Shown: positions 6,809 to 11,289 of the stretch, in pieces | Numbering within the stretch: position 1 is the first letter of the stretch | Layout: each line of letters begins with the position of its first letter | Assembly: GCA_002431715.1 (NCBI GenBank) | Contig: DJHI01000248.1 | Span: 4,054 to 15,342, forward strand | Source: Armatimonadetes bacterium UBA5829 | Lineage (GTDB): Bacteria > Armatimonadota > UBA5829 | DNA length: 11,289 bases | Direction: 5' to 3' | Translations under genes and position numbers: made by a program | Notes under the pieces: model-generated | Seen by the model: only the letters and a program-made list of their open reading frames with translations | Databases searched by the model: none | Told to the model about the DNA's origin: nothing

Positions 6809-6839
6809 GGCGCATTTACGCGCCAATAATGAATATTGG
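6809..6839. promoter_or_regulatory. Two adjacent inverted repeats in the methyltransferase/STAS divergent intergenic region
   Basis: GGCGC-ATTTAC-GCGCC (6809-6824) is followed without a gap, sharing CC, by CCAATA-ATGAA-TATTGG (6823-6839). Lying between divergent starts at 6792 and 6888, they could be operator sites or leader hairpins. I could not assign good -35/-10 pairs in either direction here, so the control region is not resolved. Confidence 0.4.
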
Positions 6840-6887
6840 TTACAAGAATTACTAACAATGTCTGAAGCATTAGAAGGAGCAAGGATC

Positions 6888-7301
6888 ATGTCGAATAAGG
6901 AACTATCTATATCCGTGGGAGAGCTGCTTGGAGTAATAAAAGTGTCTCTCTCAGGTCAGATGTGTACCTCACATGACCAAGCCATTCTTGGAATCCTCGC
7001 AGGTTTCCGCGATCAGGGCGCTTCTTCACTTGTGCTTGATATTGCCGGCCTGCAGCTCAATACCATTGAAAGTGCTACAGGTCTTATAAATGTATTAAGG
7101 TCGCTCGGACCTATGTTCTGTGTGCATGTCGTAGCTTCAGACCCGGTGAGCTCGATATTGTCTAGGGGCGGATTCGGCAATTGTGTCCGATTATATTCTT
7201 CACTTGATGAACTTGCAAGCCATGTGGGACGGGAAGAATATTTCACATCCAGATGGATGGCTCAAGAATCGGAAGATAACGAACTGCCGCTCGCTGCATA
7301 A
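6888..7301 (+). CDS. STAS-domain protein (anti-sigma-factor-antagonist-like)
   Basis: A 137-residue cytoplasmic protein. Residues about 8-112 read as a STAS fold: an opening beta hairpin (VIKVSLSGQM), strand VLDIAGL (49-55), helix after IESATGLINVLRSLG (60-74), strand CVHVVASD (78-85), helix SSILSRGGFG and a final strand VRLYSSLDELASH. STAS proteins such as SpoIIAA and RsbV bind anti-sigma kinases and are switched by serine phosphorylation. The canonical DSSG around the phosphoserine is here E61-S62-A-T-G65, so the serine appears conserved. An acidic tail (ESEDNELPLAA) follows. ATG 6888 has AAGGAG (6874-6879) 8 nt upstream and is preferred to the ATG at 6858 and the far-upstream 6798. No kinase or phosphatase partner is present. 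It may instead belong to a chemotaxis or other STAS subgroup; its target is unknown. Confidence 0.72.
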   Translation: MSNKELSISVGELLGVIKVSLSGQMCTSHDQAILGILAGFRDQGASSLVLDIAGLQLNTIESATGLINVLRSLGPMFCVHVVASDPVSSILSRGGFGNCVRLYSSLDELASHVGREEYFTSRWMAQESEDNELPLAA

Positions 7302-7308
7302 ATCACAA

Positions 7309-8652
7309 CTAGACCAGTGCACCACGCCGTCTCAATGTATTCTTCAACTCTTTAATGTCTATATCTCGTAAAGAGACTTCATGTTTGAGTGAAAGACTTA
7401 CGGCCACTCCGGCCGCCTCACCCATTGCCACACACGACGGCATAATTCTTATTGCTCCATTGCCTTCTTGCGTGCTCGATACGCACCTTCCGGCAACCAA
7501 CACTCCGTCAATCCCCTTTGGTATCAGGCATCTGTAAGGTATCTCATACCAATCACCATGCGGAGGAATCCTCTCTACCTTGACAGCTTCTTCTTTCGTA
7601 TAGCCTTCTCCTTCGCCTGAGTGAATGTCTATAGGATATGCAAGACGACAAATTCCATCATCGAACTTGCGTGCCGATGTAACATCGGAACCGCAGAATT
7701 TATAATCACCGACGATGCGTCTTGTCTCTCTAATACCTATATGTGCCGCACTGCGGAGAAGATAGGAGTTTTCAAAGCCGGGCACATATTTCTTGACAAA
7801 TCGGACTACGGACATCATTTGCCGTCTGCCCTCTATTTCACCGCGTGTGAGATCATCAGCATTTGTGCCATCGATATTTCCGATATGAGTAGTGTTAAAA
7901 GTTACTTCGCCCTTGTGTGGCCGGCAGTTAAAGAAGATCATATCACCGGGCACATCGTAATCTCCTGCCTGCTTCGCTTTCTCTATGAGATCATAGTAGC
8001 CTGCAACAGAATAAACCTCATTTGCAAGCTTGGCAATATCAACGTCCTTCGGCAGTTTTGGAAATCGCATCTGATCCGGGCGATCTTTTACGTAAGAAAG
8101 CAGCTTTTCAGGATTTACACCGCCGACATCGAACATCAGAGTTGCAGCCTGCGGAAGACCTTTACTGTTACCGGACTCATACTTAGCACCCAGTGATACC
8201 GCGAGATCACCATCTCCTGAGCAGTCTATCAATCTTTTACATTGAAAGACTTGATCGCCTGATTTAGAAATCGCGTGTACAAATATCCCATCTTCAGACG
8301 TGTTAGCTTTCTCGCAGAGTGTATGGAACCTAAGCTCTGCGCCTGACGCCAACACCATCTCCTGAAGGAGATAAATCAATGCCTCTGTATCAAATGTATT
8401 TGCCAGCATTCCGCCGGCAGAATCCATGGCGTTATTGATTTTTTCGAACAGGCCTTTAATTAGAATCTTGCCATCTGAAGCCCAATGGAACATAAACGGG
8501 TTAACAAGAGCCGCAGTTCCCCATCCTCCAAGAAAACCGAAATTTTCGATCAATAGTGTTTTGCAGCCTGATTCAGCAGATGCGATAGCGGCCGCGCAAC
8601 CTGCCATCCCGCCACCTGCGACTATTACATCGTATTCTTTCGTTTTGTCCAT
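7309..8652 (-). CDS. FAD-dependent oxidoreductase (FAD_oxidored family)
   Basis: A 447-residue flavoprotein, predicted cytoplasmic with no signal peptide. The N-terminal FAD-binding fold is clear: YDVIVAGGGMAGCAAAIASAE (GGGxAG at 13-18), then the acidic strand end LLIENFGFLGGWGTAA. A second FAD-contacting element, RLIDCSGDGDLA, lies mid-protein, and the C-terminal flavin-closing segment reads GVLVAGRCVSSTQEGNG followed by RIMPSCVAMGEAAGVA. This family is abundant in Planctomycetota and Armatimonadota and often sits with carbohydrate catabolism genes; the reaction is not established for most members. ATG 8652 is preceded by AAGGA (minus strand, 8661-8665) at 8 nt. The 3' end converges with the STAS gene with a 7-bp gap. 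It may be transcribed alone, since hairpins separate it from the prepilin genes upstream on the same strand. Confidence 0.88.
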   Translation of the reverse strand: MDKTKEYDVIVAGGGMAGCAAAIASAESGCKTLLIENFGFLGGWGTAALVNPFMFHWASDGKILIKGLFEKINNAMDSAGGMLANTFDTEALIYLLQEMVLASGAELRFHTLCEKANTSEDGIFVHAISKSGDQVFQCKRLIDCSGDGDLAVSLGAKYESGNSKGLPQAATLMFDVGGVNPEKLLSYVKDRPDQMRFPKLPKDVDIAKLANEVYSVAGYYDLIEKAKQAGDYDVPGDMIFFNCRPHKGEVTFNTTHIGNIDGTNADDLTRGEIEGRRQMMSVVRFVKKYVPGFENSYLLRSAAHIGIRETRRIVGDYKFCGSDVTSARKFDDGICRLAYPIDIHSGEGEGYTKEEAVKVERIPPHGDWYEIPYRCLIPKGIDGVLVAGRCVSSTQEGNGAIRIMPSCVAMGEAAGVAVSLSLKHEVSLRDIDIKELKNTLRRRGALV

Positions 8653-8673
8653 GACTCTATCCTTAAAGTGAGA

Positions 8674-8701
8674 AAGGCGAACTCGATATCGAGTCCGCCT
8701 T
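8674..8701 (-). terminator. 28-bp near-perfect palindrome, probable terminator of the prepilin unit
   Basis: AAGGCG-A-ACTCGAT (8674-8687) pairs with ATCGAGT-C-CGCCTT (8688-8701), with one mismatched pair. On the minus strand the stem ends CGCCTTT and continues CTCACTTT, a weak U-rich tail. It lies between the prepilin stop (8741) and the FAD oxidoreductase start (8652). A real hairpin would need a few unpaired bases at the centre. Confidence 0.6.
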
Positions 8702-8709
8702 ATAATAGG

Positions 8710-8729
8710 TCAACCAATAAATCGGTTGA
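8710..8729 (-). repeat. Second small inverted repeat after the prepilin stop
   Basis: TCAACC (8710-8715) and GGTTGA (8724-8729) form a 6-bp stem with an 8-nt A/T-rich loop, 12 nt after the stop on the minus strand. With the next palindrome it makes a tandem 3' hairpin pair. Confidence 0.4.
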
Positions 8730-8740
8730 TATTCCAACTC

Positions 8741-9529
8741 CTAGAACTTATCACCATAATTTGTTGGATCATATTTCTCGCCAGTTTCTGTGCTAGTTGG
8801 ATTGTTCGTGAGATCGTAGTTGTAATAGCAAGGCTCGCCAGCAAATGTTACAACTAGATCACTTGTAACAGTTGACCCCTGGCTATTCTTGAGTGTGATT
8901 GTTTTTACATGACTATCCATAAAAGCAACGTTGATCTGAGCTTCATCTCTACAAGGATCGCCACCGAAGTGCCATGCCTTGTGTTCGTAGAATATCATCT
9001 GATCTGCATTATAGCCAAAATTACCTTCTTTTTTGCTGCCATTCCACCAAGCTCTGTCTGCAGCAGTCTTATACCAATAAGATAATTGAGGATCTGTATC
9101 ATTTGCAGTATTTGAGTCAGATGGGCAGAACAATATATCCTTACTTTTCATATGTCCATAAAGCATCTGCGCCCAAGTCTGAACATCATAAGTTGTGTTT
9201 TCCTTCGGTGGAAGTTCTCCACGTTTCGTCATAAATGTTGTTGCCTGAGTAGTATAGCTGGCCCACTGATTTCCACCGTTTGACGATATTGCAGGTCTAT
9301 TAGCTTCTTTAATAGCAGCATAGGAAGAGGGAAGTGTAGAATCATAATCGCCATAGTAGAGCTGAAGTGCTACCGCGCAACTCTTAAGATTGTTCTGACA
9401 ATTAGATTTTCTTGCCGCTTCTCTTGCGCGGGCAAAAACAGGGAACAGAATAGCCGCCAAAATGGCTATAATCGCTATGACGACCAAAAGTTCGATAAGC
9501 GTAAAACCGCTTTTTCTTCGTGCAAGCAT
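8741..9529 (-). CDS. Prepilin-like / type II secretion pseudopilin-like protein, DUF1559 (first of two)
   Basis: A 262-residue envelope protein with a type IV prepilin leader: a short basic leader MLARRKSG, cleavage expected at G8|F9, then [19 protein letters not shown]. Glu13 is the conserved +5 glutamate. The segment [14 protein letters not shown] then leads into the N-terminal pilin helix ([21 protein letters not shown]). The globular part is rich in Asn, Tyr and Trp, and near the C-terminus has [15 protein letters not shown], a variant of the DUF1559 H-x9-DG region with Ser in place of Gly. It is thought to be inserted in the inner membrane, cut by prepilin peptidase and assembled into or displayed on a pilus-like structure. 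ATG 9529 is chosen over 9556 because AGGAGGT lies at ideal distance upstream and the leader then has normal length. A related gene lies upstream on the same strand. Confidence 0.9.
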   Translation of the reverse strand: MLARRKSGFTLIELLVVIAIIAILAAILFPVFARAREAARKSNCQNNLKSCAVALQLYYGDYDSTLPSSYAAIKEANRPAISSNGGNQWASYTTQATTFMTKRGELPPKENTTYDVQTWAQMLYGHMKSKDILFCPSDSNTANDTDPQLSYWYKTAADRAWWNGSKKEGNFGYNADQMIFYEHKAWHFGGDPCRDEAQINVAFMDSHVKTITLKNSQGSTVTSDLVVTFAGEPCYYNYDLTNNPTSTETGEKYDPTNYGDKF

Positions 9530-9533
9530 AAAA

Positions 9534-9605
9534 CTACCTCCTAATAATTTTCGCACATCGAATTTTAAAACATATATATAAGAAAGACTGCATTTCTGCC
9601 GGCAT
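9534..9605 (-). other. Possible 23-codon leader ORF in front of the first prepilin gene
   Basis: ATG at 9605 (minus strand) opens a 23-codon frame whose TAG stop (9534-9536) is fused to the AGGAGG of the prepilin gene. GGGGAGGTG precedes the ATG but its GGAGG is only 2 nt away, which is poor spacing; an in-frame ATG at 9593 is an alternative. Too short to judge by codon use; may be chance. Confidence 0.2.
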
Positions 9606-9625
9606 CACCTCCCCTAACTGGTGAT
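9604..9625 (-). repeat. Hairpin in the inter-prepilin gap
   Basis: ATCACC (9604-9609) and GGTGAT (9620-9625) form a 6-bp stem with a 10-nt loop, starting 10 nt after the stop of the upstream prepilin gene. There is no U-tract, so it is unlikely to be a full terminator; the two prepilin genes may be partly co-transcribed. On the minus strand the GGGGAGGTGAT purine run sits in the loop and 3' arm. Confidence 0.4.
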
Positions 9626-9635
9626 ATTTCTGTCT

Positions 9636-10565
9636 TTAAGATCCTGATGGTGTAATAGCGATAGTAAATGCCTTATCCCCATCCACATAATTGAACCACT
9701 GACCATTGCGAGGGTCGGAAGAATCTGTGCATTGTGCTGGATTTTCTGGATAGTAAGTAAGATCAAAGAGCTTAACATGACCATCGGCAAAAAGTATATG
9801 TGATCCATTGGCATGCAGTTTTGGGTTAACGGCTGGATTATAAGTAGAAGGCGTCTGTTCATTAAGGAACGTATATGCAGGGAGCAGTCCATCCATCGAC
9901 CAATCAGTCGAGTTTCCAACAAATCCTTTATAATTGTTTGGTCTTACTGATGAACGAGTCATTCCATCTTCCTCACGCACCATATATTGATTCGAAGTAG
10001 ATGCTATAGCACTTTCTCCGACTTCAACAAGACATGCATTGAAAACATATGATACAAGACCGTATGTCCCATTTCTAGATTTAACGGCCGCAGATGGACA
10101 TTTCCAAACGCTGGAAGGATCGTCGATGATAGTAGCAACTTCAATATAGTTGTAGAGCGCTTCAACCCAGTTAGGACCTGATGTTGCGTTGTTAGGCGTT
10201 TTGGAACTGGCAGCGCTGATACCGACAAACCGTATTGCTTTTCCTGTTGTAGGATCAATTTTAGGAGCACCTGGTTCTCCGTATGTACCAGAAGTGGTTC
10301 CACTATTAACAGATAATGGCATTTCAACTGTTTTTCCAGATGTACCCCTTGGTGCAGTATTATAATTAGTTGGATAAGTATCTTCCCAGTCGGAAAGATA
10401 CATCTTAATCGCTCTTCCTATCTGAGTCAGGTTGGAAGCGCAGCTCGATGTCTGAGCATTTCTCCTGGCCCTTGCAAAGACCGGGAAAAGAATCGCGGCC
10501 AAAATAGCGATGATCGCGATAACGACTAAAAGCTCAATTAGCGTAAAACCTCTGCGACCTTTCAT
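9636..10565 (-). CDS. Prepilin-like / pseudopilin-like protein, DUF1559 (second of two)
   Basis: A 309-residue envelope protein with a very short leader, MKGRRG, cleavage at G6|F7, and the +5 glutamate at Glu11. Its hydrophobic helix and [14 protein letters not shown] are nearly the same as in its neighbour, but the globular domains differ: this one is rich in Ser, Thr, Pro and Gly ([19 protein letters not shown]). The C-terminal part has [19 protein letters not shown], the full DUF1559 H-x9-DG-type ending. ATG 10565 is chosen over 10586 because GAGGAG lies 7 nt upstream and the leader then has standard length. It is preceded by a promoter at 10690-10718 and a leader of about 118 nt. Processing and export by a type IV pilus or type II secretion system are inferred; none of the motor or peptidase genes are in view. 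Confidence 0.9.
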   Translation of the reverse strand: MKGRRGFTLIELLVVIAIIAILAAILFPVFARARRNAQTSSCASNLTQIGRAIKMYLSDWEDTYPTNYNTAPRGTSGKTVEMPLSVNSGTTSGTYGEPGAPKIDPTTGKAIRFVGISAASSKTPNNATSGPNWVEALYNYIEVATIIDDPSSVWKCPSAAVKSRNGTYGLVSYVFNACLVEVGESAIASTSNQYMVREEDGMTRSSVRPNNYKGFVGNSTDWSMDGLLPAYTFLNEQTPSTYNPAVNPKLHANGSHILFADGHVKLFDLTYYPENPAQCTDSSDPRNGQWFNYVDGDKAFTIAITPSGS

Positions 10566-10608
10566 AGTTTTTCTCCTCATAAACATTTTAGGTAGTCATC
10601 ATAACTTA

Positions 10609-10659
10609 CTAAATAATCAATAGTGCTAAAATCCTTTTTACGGCTACCTCATACACCAT
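10609..10659 (-). other. Possible 16-codon upstream ORF in the prepilin leader
   Basis: ATG at 10659 (minus strand), preceded by AGGG at 5 nt, opens MVYEVAVKRILALLII and stops at TAG (10609-10611), 43 nt before the prepilin start. It lies wholly within the predicted leader RNA. Could be regulatory or chance; nothing else supports it. Confidence 0.18.
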
Positions 10660-10689
10660 CCTTTCCCTGAGTAATTCTAGCTCAGCATT

Positions 10690-10718
10690 ATGCTAACACA
10701 CCCACTAGGTTGTGTCAA
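10690..10718 (-). promoter_or_regulatory. Predicted promoter of the prepilin genes, overlapped by palindromes
   Basis: Minus strand: perfect -35 TTGACA (10713-10718), 17-bp spacer, weak -10 TAGCAT (10690-10695). The -35 lies in GTTG-TGT-CAAC (10709-10719) and the -10 in AGCAT-T-ATGCT (10684-10694), both perfect palindromes that could be operators. A strong -35 with a weak -10 suggests an activated or repressed promoter. Predicted start near 10683. Confidence 0.5.
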
Positions 10719-10814
10719 CGTAATTTGCCTCGCATTTACACCTGGTTGATAGACCGTATTACAGGCCCTAATGTTCCACTTTATGATGAAAAAAGTAGGC
10801 GGGCTAAATATACC

Positions 10815-10844
10815 TTGCAATGATTTTCAGTGACGTGGTATAAT
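10815..10844 (+). promoter_or_regulatory. Predicted promoter of tRNA-Ala
   Basis: -35 TTGCAA (10815-10820), 18-bp spacer, extended -10 TGG-TATAAT (hexamer 10839-10844). Predicted start near 10851, about 12 nt before the mature tRNA. No obvious GC-rich stringent discriminator (AACTGCG). Confidence 0.72.
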
Positions 10845-10862
10845 AACTGCGTCAAATGCAGT

Positions 10863-10938
10863 GGGGCTGTAGTTCAGTTGGGAGAACACTACACTGGCAG
10901 TGTAGATGTCAGGGGTTCGAGTCCCCTCAGCTCCACCA
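10863..10938 (+). tRNA. tRNA-Ala (anticodon GGC)
   Basis: A complete 76-nt cloverleaf with encoded CCA. The acceptor stem GGGGCTG pairs with CAGCTCC and contains the G3-U70 wobble pair that is the alanine identity element. D arm GTTC/GAAC with loop AGTTGGGA; anticodon stem CTACA/TGTAG with loop CTGGCAG, so anticodon GGC; variable loop ATGTC; T arm AGGGG/CCCCT with loop TTCGAGT; discriminator A. It decodes GCC and GCU. An exported-protein gene begins 25 nt later with no visible terminator between. Confidence 0.97.
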
Positions 10939-10963
10939 TTCTCTCCACTAACAGGCAAATCAA

Positions 10964-11289
10964 GTGATCCATCATCGCTCATTCCATTCATATTTACGCA
11001 CTCAAAGTTGTAAGGCTTATCTACCACTACTCATAGTTACTCTGCTTGCTTGTATTTCCAGCACCTCGTTTGCGACTGATGCAAAGCTGAAAAGTCCCGA
11101 TGTTTTGGTGCTTGTATTGAGTGGGAGTTCTCCGCAAGAGAGTGTGTCCGTTCAGTACACAACCGAAGTGTCTGATAAAACAGCTGAAGTAGATTTGAAG
11201 GCACTTGTTAAAGCAACAAAATGGCAAGTAGGGAAATATGAAATCACAACAGATACCGCTAATAGCCCAGGTGCAAAACCGACTACATC
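10964..11289 (+). CDS. Exported or lipid-anchored protein of unknown function, 3'-truncated by the window edge
   Basis: An open frame of 108 codons running off the right edge. It starts at GTG 10964, the only usual start codon between the in-frame TAA at 10949 and the signal-peptide core; AGG (10953-10955) is a weak ribosome site. Residues 1-19 form a long basic n-region (HHR, R12, K17), followed by the hydrophobic core LPLLIVTLLACI (20-31) and a probable signal peptidase I site after SFA (residue 37). L27-L-A-C30 also resembles a lipobox, with an unusual Leu at -2, so lipidation at Cys30 is possible. The visible mature part (SPDVLVLVLSG, SVSVQYTTEV, KWQVGKYEIT) alternates beta-like strands with Ser/Thr-rich turns, as in extracellular beta-sandwich proteins. 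I recognise no family. The gene directly follows tRNA-Ala without a separate promoter that I can see. Confidence 0.6.
   Translation, partial: MIHHRSFHSYLRTQSCKAYLPLLIVTLLACISSTSFATDAKLKSPDVLVLVLSGSSPQESVSVQYTTEVSDKTAEVDLKALVKATKWQVGKYEITTDTANSPGAKPTT

Larger units (their letters stand above)
10566..10814. other. Intergenic region between the prepilin genes and tRNA-Ala
   Basis: No coding frame of convincing quality. It holds the prepilin promoter and an AT-rich leader of about 118 nt, which includes a CTGAG/CTCAG stem (10667-10685). Between the divergent promoters (10719-10814) there is a weak GCCC...GGGC inverted arrangement with an inner ACTTT/AAAGT pair, of unknown meaning. I could not match the leader to a c-di-GMP riboswitch by eye. 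Confidence 0.5.

Noticed and set aside
6442..6855. Plus-strand frame of 137 codons opposite the methyltransferase
   Set aside because: It is the complement of the motif I and motif X coding region and has no recognisable domain.
6793..6882. N-terminal extension of the methyltransferase from TTG 6882
   Set aside because: It covers the palindromic divergent region and the STAS gene ribosome site. It is not fully excluded, because ATG 6792 also lacks a Shine-Dalgarno.
7621..8196. Plus-strand frame of 191 codons opposite the FAD oxidoreductase
   Set aside because: It is antisense to a clear flavoprotein, is rich in Cys and Ile as shadow frames often are, and lacks a ribosome site.
5303..8652. 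Sigma factor, methyltransferase, STAS protein and FAD enzyme as a single defence or phase-variation cassette
   Set aside because: The genes alternate in strand, have separate control regions, and there is no nuclease, toxin or other effector among them.
10566..10690. c-di-GMP (GEMM) riboswitch in the prepilin leader, suggested by a GGTAGCCG-like string
   Set aside because: The other conserved parts, including the GACGCAAAGCC-like core and the matching stems, are not found by eye.
10827..11027. Minus-strand frame of 66 codons reading GGAEGTRTPD and SQLNYSP
   Set aside because: This is the well-known false ORF from the antisense strand of a tRNA gene; it overlaps tRNA-Ala and its promoter.

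Overview
The window looks like a chromosomal segment of a free-living bacterium with mid-range GC content, probably a member of the Armatimonadota or a near relative. This is inferred mainly from the two prepilin-like proteins, whose N-termini run [19 protein letters not shown] followed by [10 protein letters not shown], a style abundant in Armatimonadota and Planctomycetota. A Bacillus SigH-like sigma factor also fits a lineage close to the monoderm bacteria. No lineage-specific marker such as 16S rRNA is present, so the placement is tentative.

Layout. (1) 1-1145, +: the C-terminal part of a 2-oxoacid dehydrogenase E2 acyltransferase with two peripheral subunit-binding domains; the lipoyl domain lies off the left edge. 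It is followed by a strong hairpin. (2) 1247-3242, +: two consecutive Gfo/Idh/MocA oxidoreductases, probably one operon, ending at a hairpin shared with the convergent gene. (3) 3320-3970, -: a small alpha/beta hydrolase. (4) 4091-5217, +: a coiled-coil/C4 zinc-ribbon protein overlapping an RNase HI gene by ATGA; this unit and the hydrolase are driven by back-to-back promoters. (5) 5315-5956, +: a SigH-type sigma factor with its own good promoter. (6) 5962-6792, -: an orphan DNA methyltransferase with motif I before motif IV. (7) 6888-7301, +: a small STAS-domain protein. (8) 7309-8652, -: an FAD-dependent oxidoreductase. (9) 8741-10565, -: two tandem DUF1559-type prepilin-like proteins behind a promoter set in palindromes. 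(10) 10863-10938, +: tRNA-Ala(GGC) with a strong promoter and encoded CCA. (11) 10964-right edge, +: the start of an exported or lipid-anchored protein.

How the genes work together. The window is a mosaic of short transcription units rather than one pathway. The Gfo/Idh/MocA pair and the FAD oxidoreductase resemble sugar or polyol redox enzymes that are numerous in carbohydrate-degrading Armatimonadota and Planctomycetota. The zinc-ribbon/RNase HI pair is a nucleic-acid housekeeping couple. The sigma factor and the STAS protein are regulatory types that in Bacillus belong to stationary-phase or partner-switching control, but no anti-sigma kinase is visible, so a link between them is only a hypothesis. 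I see no CRISPR array, insertion sequence, phage module or recognisable restriction or defence cassette. The less ordinary items are the SigH-like factor outside Bacillota, the permuted orphan methyltransferase, the second oxidoreductase with a degenerate glycine loop, the tandem prepilins with structured leaders, and the exported-protein gene placed directly behind a tRNA.
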